Part shown: positions 13,468-23,423 of the stretch, in pieces
Position numbering within the stretch: position 1 is the stretch's first letter
How the letters are laid out: each line of letters starts with the position of its first letter
Source of the DNA: Erpobdella octoculata
Lineage: Eukaryota; Annelida; Clitellata; Hirudinida; Erpobdellidae
Assembly (NCBI GenBank): GCA_963978895.1
Contig: OZ022240.1
Coordinates: forward strand, 4,196,211-4,260,210
Length of the DNA: 64,000 nucleotides
Reading direction: 5' to 3'
The notes under the pieces: generated by a model
Databases searched by the model: none
The model's input: only the letters and a program-made list of their open reading frames with translations
What the model was told of the DNA's origin: nothing
Program-made: the position numbers and the translations under genes

Positions 13468-13872
13468 ATGGGGGAGCATCTTGGACCCCATGTGGTAGGA
13501 GAGCATCTTGGACCCCGTGTGGTAGGGGAGCATCTTGGACCCCATGTGGTAGGGGAGCATCTTGGACCCCATGTGGTAGGGGAGCATCTTGGACCCCATG
13601 TGGTAGGAGAGCATCCTGGACCCCGTGTGATAGGGGAGCATCTTGGACCCCGTGTGGTAGTAAGGGAGCATCCTGGACCCCTTGTGGTAGGGGAGCACCT
13701 TGGACCCCATGTGGTAGGGGAGCACCTTTGACCCCATGTGGTAGGGGAGCACCTTGGACCCATGTGGTAGGGGAGCATCTTGGACCCCGTGTGGTAGGGG
13801 AGCATCTTGGACCCCGTGTGGTAGGGGAGCATCTTGGACCCCGTGTGGTAGGGGAGCATCTTGCACCCCGTG
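13468..13872. repeat. 27-bp minisatellite, about 15 copies
   Basis: Tandem unit close to GGGGAGCATCTTGG followed by ACCCCATGTGGTA (27 bases). Because 27 is divisible by three, several frames on both strands stay open across the whole array as nine-residue repeats. I find no flanking exon structure, so I regard it as non-coding. Confidence 0.9.
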
Positions 13873-15092
13873 TGCAAGGTTTCGCGCTTTTCAGGCTTAG
13901 TCGACGAGAAGGACCCCGCTCTCCCGGTCGCTCATTTTTTGATTTATCATCTGCAGTTTCGATGGTTATTGTCGGCGATAAATCTTCATTAAAAAAATTA
14001 AGAGATATGGAGATATGTGCCGGTTGTTATCGCGTCAATGGCAGCGAAACTTTTGCAAACTATCAATCAACCTCATCACCTCCAGCGGATGTTTACATAG
14101 AGAACTTACTGCTCCTTACTATCTCTTACTTTTTTTCTTTCTCTTTCTCTCTCTTTCTCTCTCCGTCTTTCTCTTATGCAGTGTCCTAATTATTATAGTC
14201 TTATTTATGGCTTCTCTTCATTCATCGCAAAAATTATCGGAGCAATTAAGCGCAGTAGAAGCGCCACGAAAGTTTATGGGCGCAATCGCATAACAAGGCA
14301 CGATGAAGGACGAGCCGATCCCCGCTCATCTCAGAGAGTTTCTTCTCTTCTTCTTCTTCTTTTGAGGTTATAATAAAAATTCAAGGCGCGTCCTTGGCAG
14401 AGTCGTTGTTTCTGTCGCAATAAGACTTCCTTCCTCCTCCTCCTCCACGGAGTGACGTCTTAGACGGAGTTCGTCACAAATGCAATTAGGTCTACGTTTC
14501 CGTCACCATGTCTTACTAAACAAAAGAGAGAGAGAGAGGGGGGAAGAGGGAGAGAAAGAGTAGAGAGAAGCGAGCGCTGTTAGAAAGCGCGGGAAGAAAA
14601 GCGCGCTGGCAATGCGCGTAATAAAGCAGAAAAAAAGCGTTTTGTGAGGCGGTCGGGCAACATAACGCGGCACCTCCGCCGGCATCATCGGGCTGCTTCC
14701 ATCGGTCCGGCATTATCTTCATAAATCAGCGACTTGTTATTTATTTACCAGTAACGGCGTATGACAGGCACGATCGCGCACACAAACGAGCGGTAGAAAC
14801 GCACATGAATGCGAAATGAGCGCAGGACCGGAGCAATTGCGATAATGGCAGAAATCGTAAAAATAATAAAATAAAAACATAAAAACGGATTTATCGACTT
14901 CACAAATCAGTGGAATGCGAACAAACGCCGGTCCTTCATTATGCATTCGTTTGCTCGCACGATTTGCCATTTTTTCGCGAAATATTGTTATGCTCGTATT
15001 TGCCCGCCAGTAAATAACCAGAGCGTGTCCACGTAGCGCCGAGACTTTGCGGCTAGCCAGCCGAAAGGACGACTTGACGCTTCTATACCGAA

Positions 15093-15260
15093 GCGCCAGA
15101 GACGCAATGAAGTCGACAGCGCCCTTGACTGAAAGCTGAAAGCCGAAGAACGAGAGGAGATGCTCGCTCAGCCGATAAGCGCCAGAGACGCAATGAAGTC
15201 GACAGCGCCCTTGACTGAAAGCTGAAGAGAAAGAGAAAAGATGCTCGCTCGGCCGATAAG
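15093..15260. repeat. Tandem duplication, unit about 82-86 bp
   Basis: Two adjacent copies beginning GCGCCAGAGACGCAATG and ending GCCGATAAGC. The second copy is a few bases shorter in its A/G-rich middle. Confidence 0.85.
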
Positions 15261-16140
15261 CGTCAGCCGACTACGACTTACGACGTGCCAGCGTCGAGCG
15301 GAGGCCTAAATCAAACGTCACGAGTACGATACAATCGCAACTCGCCTGGAAGCACCGCCAGCAGCAGCAGAAGTATGTATGGGGTAACTGGCCGGCGAAG
15401 AGCAGCGCTAGTCCCGCGGGCGACCCGGACATAATTATACATTAATTTAGGTCGAACGGCCGGCCTAAAAAAAAGCTTGTTTAAATAATGCAAGTTTATT
15501 ACAGCCGGGCATTCGTCAAGAATAGCCAGAGCAAAATACTCGGACAATAAAGCAAAAAAAACCATTGCAGAGAGAGAAAGAAATTCGGCTGAATGGAATC
15601 CGCAATTTATTTGGTCCCGAAAAGCCCATAAAGCAGGCCGAAACCGACAACTTCTTGACAATGACGCAGAAACAGGCAGAGATGCGTCCCGGTGACAAGA
15701 GTTAAACATCAGTCAACATTATGGCTTTAATTCACAATTCACATGCGAGTCGTACTTTCGGCAGTTTTCCGAGCATAAAAAGAGAAGGGAATGTCTTTCG
15801 CTCGTGTTTTAAAGGTAATAAGAACGTCGTAAATTTAATAGAAAAAAATCGTGAAATGGCTGGACGAGATGAAGTTGTATGGAGCGGCTGTGAACGTCAC
15901 CGCCACCGATGTCGCCCGGCTTCAGAGAGCGACTTAAAAGTTCGCCGCCACGATGTCGCCGGGGGAGGATGAAAAGGGGAAACAAAAAACAAAACAAAAA
16001 TAGATGGGAGTTTTATTATTTTATCAAAAAAACTTTCACTTTCACTTTCTTTGACGCCGCTCTTGAACTTAAGTTACATCACCGCGTTAGCACACGGGCT
16101 TATCAGTGCAAGGAGTGAGCGAAAAAGAAAGCATACGAGA

Positions 16141-16142
16141 AC

Positions 16143-16176
<34 letters not shown>

Positions 16177-16180
16177 AGAA
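16141..16180. repeat. (GA)n with G run
   Basis: GA dinucleotide run followed by about nine G residues and GAAA units. Confidence 0.9.
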
Positions 16181-16197
16181 AGAAAGAAAGAAAGAAC

Positions 16198-16455
16198 AAG
16201 TAAAGGAAAAACGAGCTTTTCAACACAAACTTTTATTTCAAATACACTCGATTTAGAAATACAACAAATGTTCAAATAAAGTTTTTCAGTTTTTTCAATT
16301 AAATCATGTATTGTCATCCAATAAAAAGCTATGCTGAAAGTTTCAGCTTCCTAGCTAGGCAAAAAGCTGGTTAAATTTTACTTGCAAGATTTGTGTACAG
16401 AGAAAGCCAAACACACACAAACAGAGATTGTAACCTAAATAAAAGTTTGTAAAAA
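16198..16455. repeat. Interspersed repeat family C, copy 2
   Basis: Second copy of the family at 3565-3850, ending in an AAAG tetranucleotide tail (about 16450-16500) and a GA run (to about 16535). The A-rich tail at the same end in both copies supports retroposition. Confidence 0.7.
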
Positions 16456-16501
16456 GAAAGAAAGAAAGAAAGAAAGAAAGAAACAAACAAAAGAAAGAAA
16501 T

Positions 16502-16538
<37 letters not shown>

Positions 16539-19500
16539 GAGAAGGGTTAAAGTGAGAGAATGAGACGGAGAGCATTGGAATCGAAAATCTACCGAGAGTG
16601 CACCCCATACATTCGGCAAGCGGGTCACTACAAAAGAAGTTAAGCAGTAAAACACGACCATCGGCAGACCGCCCACCGGAAGACGACGATGTGAGGAAAA
16701 AAAAAGTTCTCAACAACAACAAAAAAGAAAAAAAGAGAAAAAAAAGAGAGAGTGAACTTCATTAGACCAACGAAACGGGCGGTACACGGGCACCTTAGCG
16801 AACGGACGGCCGGGGCGCATAACATGGCCACTTTATTTTACTTCTCAACAACAATCTTCAGAGGATCGTAAATCGCTCCGAAAGCTTAACATTTGCATGC
16901 GGGCGCGCTGTCGGTGGGAAGAGTGGAGTTGTAAATCGCAATTAAACAAATCGCGGACAGAGGCCTCCACTAGATTGGAACACTTCGTCTAAACACTACA
17001 TCTACACCGAAACGTCGAGATCTATCCGGTCTCGTGCGCTGGCGAGCATCTTTGTTCGTGTTAGGACGCTCCCATAAACCAGCCTGGAGAATCTTTTGAA
17101 ATGAAAAGAGCCGAAATTTTGAGGTTGAAAGAGAAGGAGGAGGAGAAGAAGAAAAAATATCAAAAGCGGATATTGTCGAGCCACAGTGAGGACCCGGCCC
17201 GCGGGCGACGTACATTACACTCACAAGTTAATTTGAAAGTCTCAGCAGTGCGCCATTAAACTGGCGTTCGGCTGCGATTTTACAAATTTAATGAAAACCT
17301 TCTTTTTTCTCTACTTTTATCTTGCGAATTAAAAATGGAAAGCACGCAATTTTTCGGGAAAGCAATAAAACCGAGATTCGCTTGCACATAACAGCATGCG
17401 TCCGACATAAAATTCCATAAAGAAGGGAATCGACAGACTTTCTTCCAGTTTACCTTCTCCATCACCCCGACTGGCTCTAAGAGCGGTTTGGGTACTACTA
17501 CGTCTCGGCCAGTAGCGAACGATCGCGGCCTTGAAATGTGCACTCGCGAAGCCATAATTTTTCATTTAGCACCGCGGACGAAGTTTGCACTGAATCCGTT
17601 GAAAATGTTTCTTTCAGGTGCTCAGCTCGGTAAACAAAATCTTGAATAGAATTATTATAACTAAGTCGGTACTACTCGGTTATTATTAGACTTAGACCTA
17701 TCGGAACGTTTTTTGTTCGAATGTCAAAGAAACACCGCTGTCTTCTCTTTGTATTAAAGCGAAACAACGAGAGAAAAAAGTCCATCTCCTGACGATGAAC
17801 GGATGGCAGGAGATCCAGTAAATGCAGTTTTATCTCTTTCCATCTGAAACTGGTCAAGCATCGCCTCGAGCATTAAATATTCATTATGCATCAAGTGTCG
17901 TAAATCTGAATGTAACGACCGTTCACCAGTTCACTTGCATTTTATACAGGCCATTATTTCTTTCGTGCGCCTCATCTTTCCTCCACTGTTAAATCACATC
18001 TCTCGCCTCCGTCCATTCTGTGACGGGGCCCGGTTTTAATTAATCTTTCGTTTTCTTGATTCCAGAAGCAGACTGCGATCGCATCGGCAGAGAAAGCGGG
18101 AAGTTTTAAAACTCAGTTTTGTGACGTTCGACATCGTCGTCGCGGGTAATAAAAGAATAAAAGGAAACGTTTTCAGTGTGAATGGTAATAATAAAGCGAA
18201 GAAGGAATATCTCGTCGTCTCGATCTCGAGAATAAACAAGGCAGCAGCACACACGGCCAGGCGCGCCAGAGGAATTGAGATCTCGTGCCGTCATGTTTTT
18301 ATAATTACTTCAGCACATCCCTGGCGGGAAGGAAGTGACGATAGGAAAGATGGCGCGCTTTACCGTAGCGTCTGAGAAGTCCGCAGCAGCTTCGGAGTTC
18401 CTACTAAGCGAGGAGGAAGGGACAGGCACCCTAAGTTGCGTGTTGGATGCGCGTGAAAAATAGCAATGCAAAAAACCTGTTACGACCGTTAGCGCCATCT
18501 AGGGAGCAAGTAAACGTCGACCGGCCGGCCGTTAATTTATACCCGCATCGGCGAAGCAGGGCCCCGGTATGTCGTAAATAATCGAGGCGTACTAAAATTC
18601 ATTCGGAATTGTAAATGCAAACGGTAATAAAAGTCGAGATGATGCTGTAGAGAAACAAGAGTTGCGTCCTGCCGCCATGATCTAATACGTCCCATTCACA
18701 CGACCCGCTACCCCCTCCGGGCCGACCATTACGCCGGGACGAGTTAGCGAAAGTCGAAAAATACTGTAGTACTTAACGCCGCGAGGAAAAGCCGGGCCGT
18801 AGACAAGGACGGCGATAAGAAAGGATGAATAGCCTCGACAGCCATCGAATGTTCTCGGGCCGGAGGGTCAAGATTACCTCCATGCAAAGGGGGGGGTGTG
18901 TCTCGTCCCGACAAAACTCAGAAAACGACCGTATTGCCGATCGTTACATTAAATCCAATGGCAGATAAGACTGTCAGAGAATCGGATTCTGCGTTGGTTT
19001 CACGCGGACGGAAGACGACCGGCTCGGATTGAAATTGGTTTGTTATTTCATCGGACCTGTAAGTGCCTTACTGTTTCACGGGAGAGACCCGGGCACCCGG
19101 AGTAGTAGTAGTAGTAAAAATAATGTTAACTCAGTGCTCGAGGTGGGAGGGGAGGTGCGTTCCATCGAGCCCTCTCACTTTTAGCCAAAAATTCCTAAGC
19201 CAAATGATGCTATATACTAGAGTAGTATTAAGTACACATTTCTTAAACTTTTTGTTAAAAATCATGGAGGACTTATTTGTTCTGGTCGGTTCAAATCACT
19301 CGCCGCATATTAAAAACTCACGACGAATAATAAAAAAAAAGTTGATCTGTTTGTAAAACAAATTTATCCGCCCACCCTGGCTCGCATCAGACCATCTACG
19401 AACATTCTGTTAACTCTTTAAAATTAAACTTCTCCAACGCACTGCTGATCTGTTCTCTGATTGGTAATATAATGTTCAACGATTTGTCTTTGTTATTTTT

Positions 19501-19765
19501 TATTATTATTATTATTACTTTCTTGCTCTTTTTCGCTTTTCAATTTATGAATCATTTTAACAAAAAAAAGCTCATTCAATGCACATCTCTGAATGGTTTC
19601 GAGTGCAGAGTTTTGACGATTTATGGTTAATTTTGTACTGATTACCTGCTAACCAACCACGATCTCTTCTTGTCTCGGGTGCAGTTCGAGTAAAATGACA
19701 CTAATTAAATATTAATGCACTCTTCAATGAAACAACCGTCCGTGTGTGCATGCATGCACGTGAGT

Positions 19766-20295
19766 CTGTATGTATGTATGTATGTATGTATGCATGTATG
19801 TATGTATGTATGTATGTATGTATGTATGTATGTATGTACGTATGTATGTATGTATGTATGTATGTATGTATGTGTGTATGTGTGTATGTATGTGTGTGTA
19901 TGTATGTATGTATGTATGTATGTATGTATGTATGTACGCATGTATGTATGTATGTATGTATGTATGTGTGTATGTGTGTATGTATGTATGTGTGTGTATG
20001 TATGTATGTATGTATGTATGCATGTATGTATGTATGTATGTATGTATGTATGTATGTATGTATGTATGTATGTATGTATGTATGTATGTACGTATGTACG
20101 TATGTATGTATGTGTGTATGTGTGTATGTATGTGTGTGTATGTATGTATGTATGTATGTATGTATGTATGTATGTATGTATGTATGTGTGTATGTATGTA
20201 TGTATGTATGTATGTATGTATGTATGTATGTATGTATGTATGTATGTATGTATGTATGTATGTATGTACGTATGTGTGTGTGCATGTATGTGGTC
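19766..20295. repeat. (TATG)n tetranucleotide array, about 530 bp
   Basis: Long TATG array with GTGTATG variants arranged as higher-order blocks repeated three times (for example near 19870, 19965 and 20110). All long frames over it are artefacts. Confidence 0.97.
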
Positions 20296-20299
20296 TCAA

Positions 20300-21915
20300 A
20301 ATGAAATTTCAACTGTGCTTATGCTGGATTATTATCGTCGTTCTTTGGCCAGTTCACACGAGGCGTAGGTAGAATTAATCATGCAGACGTGATTGCACTC
20401 TGCCATAAAAACAATAGAGACAGAAGAAGGCCGAAAGAGAAAGAGGATGTTTAAGAAAGATTCGAAAGAAATAAAAAAAAGAGAGAGAGAGTGATCACTA
20501 GGAGAGGACGATGATGAAAATAGACTCGAGATAAGATGTCAATGAGTGATGTCATAATTCCTCTTGCGCAATTTCACCGTGGCCATAAAAGAGTCATAAA
20601 GACATAAAATCTGAAAAAATGTCTGACAAAGAAACTTTAAAAACAAGTTTGTCACTGTTAAAAGTGCGCGGGTTTGTGTGCGTGTGGTGTCCACTGTCAG
20701 CCAACAGGTAGCTGATTGTTAAGGGTTCTGGATGTGATTGCACTAGCTGGGGACGTGATGTGATGATGATGTCATTAAACATTATTTTCAGAATACATAT
20801 TAGAATAACTATTCAGGTTCTTTGAAGACTAACTCTAAATTGAACACAATTTACTAGCACTTATTTCTAGAATATAAAAATATTGTAAAAATATTCAACT
20901 AAGGCCAACAAATAAACTTTTTTTCTCTTTCATTCTAATCTTTCAGTGACAACAAAGACAATTAAATCTAAACAAGATAAAGATATTAAATAATTCATCA
21001 TGACATTATTAACTTTCTTTCATTTTTGTTCTCTTGAGATGATAGAAGTGATGAACTATTGAATGGAAAGTACTCTAACAAACCAGCTAGCAGTGTCTGA
21101 GCCAGCCAACACCAGTAATTAAGTTGATTACCTGGTGCTGCAAGTTCAACCAGCCTGCTTGAGTAGCTAAAACATGAAACAGACAAATTTTTCTGATTTG
21201 CAACTGCACTCAGAATCATCAATTTTCCTATCTTCCTTCTTTATTTCTGTATTTCCCTTCTTTCTTTCCTTATTTAATTATTCTTTTTTCTCTTAATAAC
21301 TGTATTTAGTGTTTATAAATTTTTTTTCCTGATTTCAGTTAATCATGTGATATGAAACAAACAAATCAGCAAGTTATCTAAAACACATTGCACACTTTAA
21401 AATTACTCCTGTTAAATGTCATAAAAATTACTATTATAACTAGTCGTGCACAGGAAAATTACAAACAATATAATAAAATGACTACTTATAATTTATTTAT
21501 TAAAAATGCATTTTTTAGCTGTAAAACAAATTATTGAAATCAAAAGAAACAGTAAAAATGTACAAATAACCAAAATTACAACCCAAAATATACATATAAA
21601 AATGCAACAATTAAATATTATATCCTGGCAACAGCATAAACACAGTAACCAATGAATCAATCAATGACATCTAATAAAAACCTGTTTTCCAGTTTCAGCA
21701 AAAATGAAATGAAAAAATCGCCGACAGAAAAAGTTTCTATAAAACTAATTTTTTTCTTAAGAAATCCGATATCTTCCTCTCATAGGAGAGAAAAGCATTT
21801 GCAAAGGCTTCTTAAGAATTAAATGCGCAAATGATAACACTCTGTTGAAGTATAACACGCTTATTTAGCGATAAGTGCAACTTCGCGAAAAAATAATATA
21901 AAATTTTTCTAACTT
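20300..21915. other. No gene seen; AT-rich, presumed intron start of the RRKQ gene
   Basis: AT-rich sequence with no recognisable exon. If the exon at 21918-21960 is real, this is the start of its downstream intron on the minus strand. Confidence 0.4.
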
Positions 21916-21917
21916 AC

Positions 21918-21960
21918 ATGTCATACGCTTTGGTCGATTTTGCTTCCGTCTATTATTCAT
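21918..21960 (-). CDS. First coding exon of a probable zinc-finger regulator (RRKQ N-terminal motif), partial
   Basis: On the minus strand an ATG at 21960 opens a 14-codon exon encoding MNNRRKQNRPKRMT. A textbook GTAAGT donor follows (its G at 21917), leaving one base of the next codon. An in-frame TGA lies two codons upstream of the ATG, so this is a genuine start with 5' UTR before it. An RRKQ-x-x-P stretch at the extreme N-terminus is the known NuRD-recruiting motif of SALL, FOG/ZFPM, BCL11, TSHZ and ZEB-type zinc-finger repressors, and in several of these the first coding exon is very short. Further exons would lie to the left, possibly beginning with 1034-1268. The short length means chance is possible; which family member it is cannot be said. 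Confidence 0.45.
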
Positions 21961-22060
21961 ACCTCACTTTCGACCGCACTTTACTGTCAATCCGCACTAA
22001 CCATCTTGAACATACCGACGAATCCAACTGCTTCGATACGTCGAATCTTAAATGCCAGGC
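21960..22060 (-). promoter_or_regulatory. 5' UTR/core promoter area of the RRKQ gene
   Basis: Upstream of the minus-strand ATG lies an AAGATGGTT word (YY1-like, on the minus strand near 22006-22014) in a locally CpG-containing stretch, set in AT-rich surroundings. YY1-like sites just downstream of a start are common in TATA-less promoters. Inference only. Confidence 0.3.
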
Positions 22061-22157
22061 AAAAACGCGATAAGAAAAAAATAACATCATTAGTATAAAA
22101 ACGTCATAAATCATCTGCTTTCAAAATACGCTGTAAATGGCTCCAATGTTGGTTGAC

Positions 22158-22166
22158 CCGGAAGTG
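22158..22166 (+). promoter_or_regulatory. ETS/GABP-type motif CCGGAAGTG
   Basis: A consensus ETS-family site lies between the divergent RRKQ gene and the ATAD2-like gene, inside a small CpG-richer island. Such sites mark housekeeping and bidirectional promoters. An ATG at about 22138 followed by a GAA|GTGAAT possible donor lies across it, but I could not support that as a first exon. Confidence 0.35.
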
Positions 22167-22259
22167 AATATTAAGCTCCGCCTATTTAATAGTAAGAAAT
22201 AGGAACAAATGTCACGCCTACTGACCTCAGTATATGTACGGAGACAAAAAACGGAGCTA

Positions 22260-23420
22260 AGTTTTTGGTATTTTTGATTGTTTAAACTATAACTAATCAA
22301 AATTAACTATGTTTAATTAAATTAATAAATGTAATTTACATTTTGCATAAATAAAATTTAATTAAAATATTTTTTATATAACACCTTTTAATGATCAAAA
22401 AAGTACTTTGTTTATAACACAAATCTTAACAAAAAAAAATTATTTTTTTATAATTTTATTACAGTATTAAAATAAAATATTATAAACAAACTTATATGGT
22501 TGGTAACTGTGAAACGAAACTGGTGCTCGACTTTTTGCATTTCTTTTTTCCCGGGAACCGCTTTAAGTTTCGTAAACAATTAAAATACGTTAGATAGGCA
22601 TAAAAGCAGATTTTTTTTTCTGTTCGGTGGTTCCAGACATAGTTTAATTTTGTTTAAAAATGATTATCAGAGTTAGTTCAATTATTTTACTTAATAAGAA
22701 GGCTTTTTGTCAGTTGGAAATAATAATAAAGTTAATTGTAAATAATTGTAAATATACTTTTTTTTACACTAACCACAATTGACTACACTACACACTACTA
22801 CTGTCTAACTCTAACAGCAAAGGCTGTCATGAAAAACATATTCCACAAAAAAACAATACAAAAAGCAACACAAAAAAACATTTACAAATAAAGAAGAGCA
22901 GAAACAAAAATTGAGAATTGTTCAAAGGACCATTGTGAAATCTTCATTGGAAAAAATCCAGACTGTGGAAGCCATTTAGATGAGAGAAGAAACCATGGTG
23001 TGGAACTTGTAGCAGAGATACTGTTTATTATTCTATGGAGACATATAATTATATAACATAACTATGCTGTTCAAGGAATATTTCCCAAAGGAGTGATACA
23101 GGAACATTTGCTATTATAATAATTTAGGGGGAGTTAGAGAAAAGTTCACAACTTAACTAGTGTCGGCCTGACCCATAAAAGTAATTAAATGTCTCAAGTG
23201 CTTTCCAGCTAACTAACTAACTCTATTTTTTATTTTTAGAACTGAATTGATTAGAAAAAGTAGACCAATGTTTTCTTTTAAATTTCTACTTTCCTTTGTC
23301 AGTGTAGTAACCTAATTTCAGTTTTGATGTAGAAATTTCTAGCTGTTCACTTTTAATTTTATTGTTTATATATTATATGCATTACAATTATTTTAAGCAT
23401 TTTAAAATTTACGTCATTCA
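22260..23420. other. AT-rich stretch, no exon identified
   Basis: No coding exon was recognised. The missing first exon of the ATAD2-like gene should lie here or just to the left. Confidence 0.4.
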
Positions 23421-23423
23421 CAG

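Larger units (their letters stand above)
13880..19060. other. Candidate regulatory landscape (conserved-non-coding-like blocks)
   Basis: No coding exon was found. Unlike the AT-rich right half of the window, blocks at about 14560-15060, 15420-15720, 16860-17000, 17230-18080, 18100-18700 and 18900-19060 are CpG-containing. They are rich in homeodomain- or caudal-like words (ATTA, TTTATGAC, TTTATTAC, TAATAAAAG) and octamer-like ATGCAT words, and stop codons occur in all frames. I infer clustered enhancers of a developmental gene. Conservation cannot be tested here. Confidence 0.35.

Noticed and set aside
13140..14189. Two 240-codon frames over the 27-bp minisatellite
   Set aside because: The unit is divisible by three, so frames stay open by construction; flanking translation is unremarkable.
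19701..20372. Several 180-217-codon frames on both strands rich in Met-Tyr-Val-Cys or His-Thr-Tyr-Ile
   Set aside because: They are translations of the TATG tetranucleotide array; no splice sites, start context or domain.
22138..22205. ATG-led frame at 22138 as the first exon of the ATAD2-like gene
   Set aside because: The only possible donor (GAA|GTGAAT) is weak and overlaps the ETS motif; the encoded peptide matches nothing expected.
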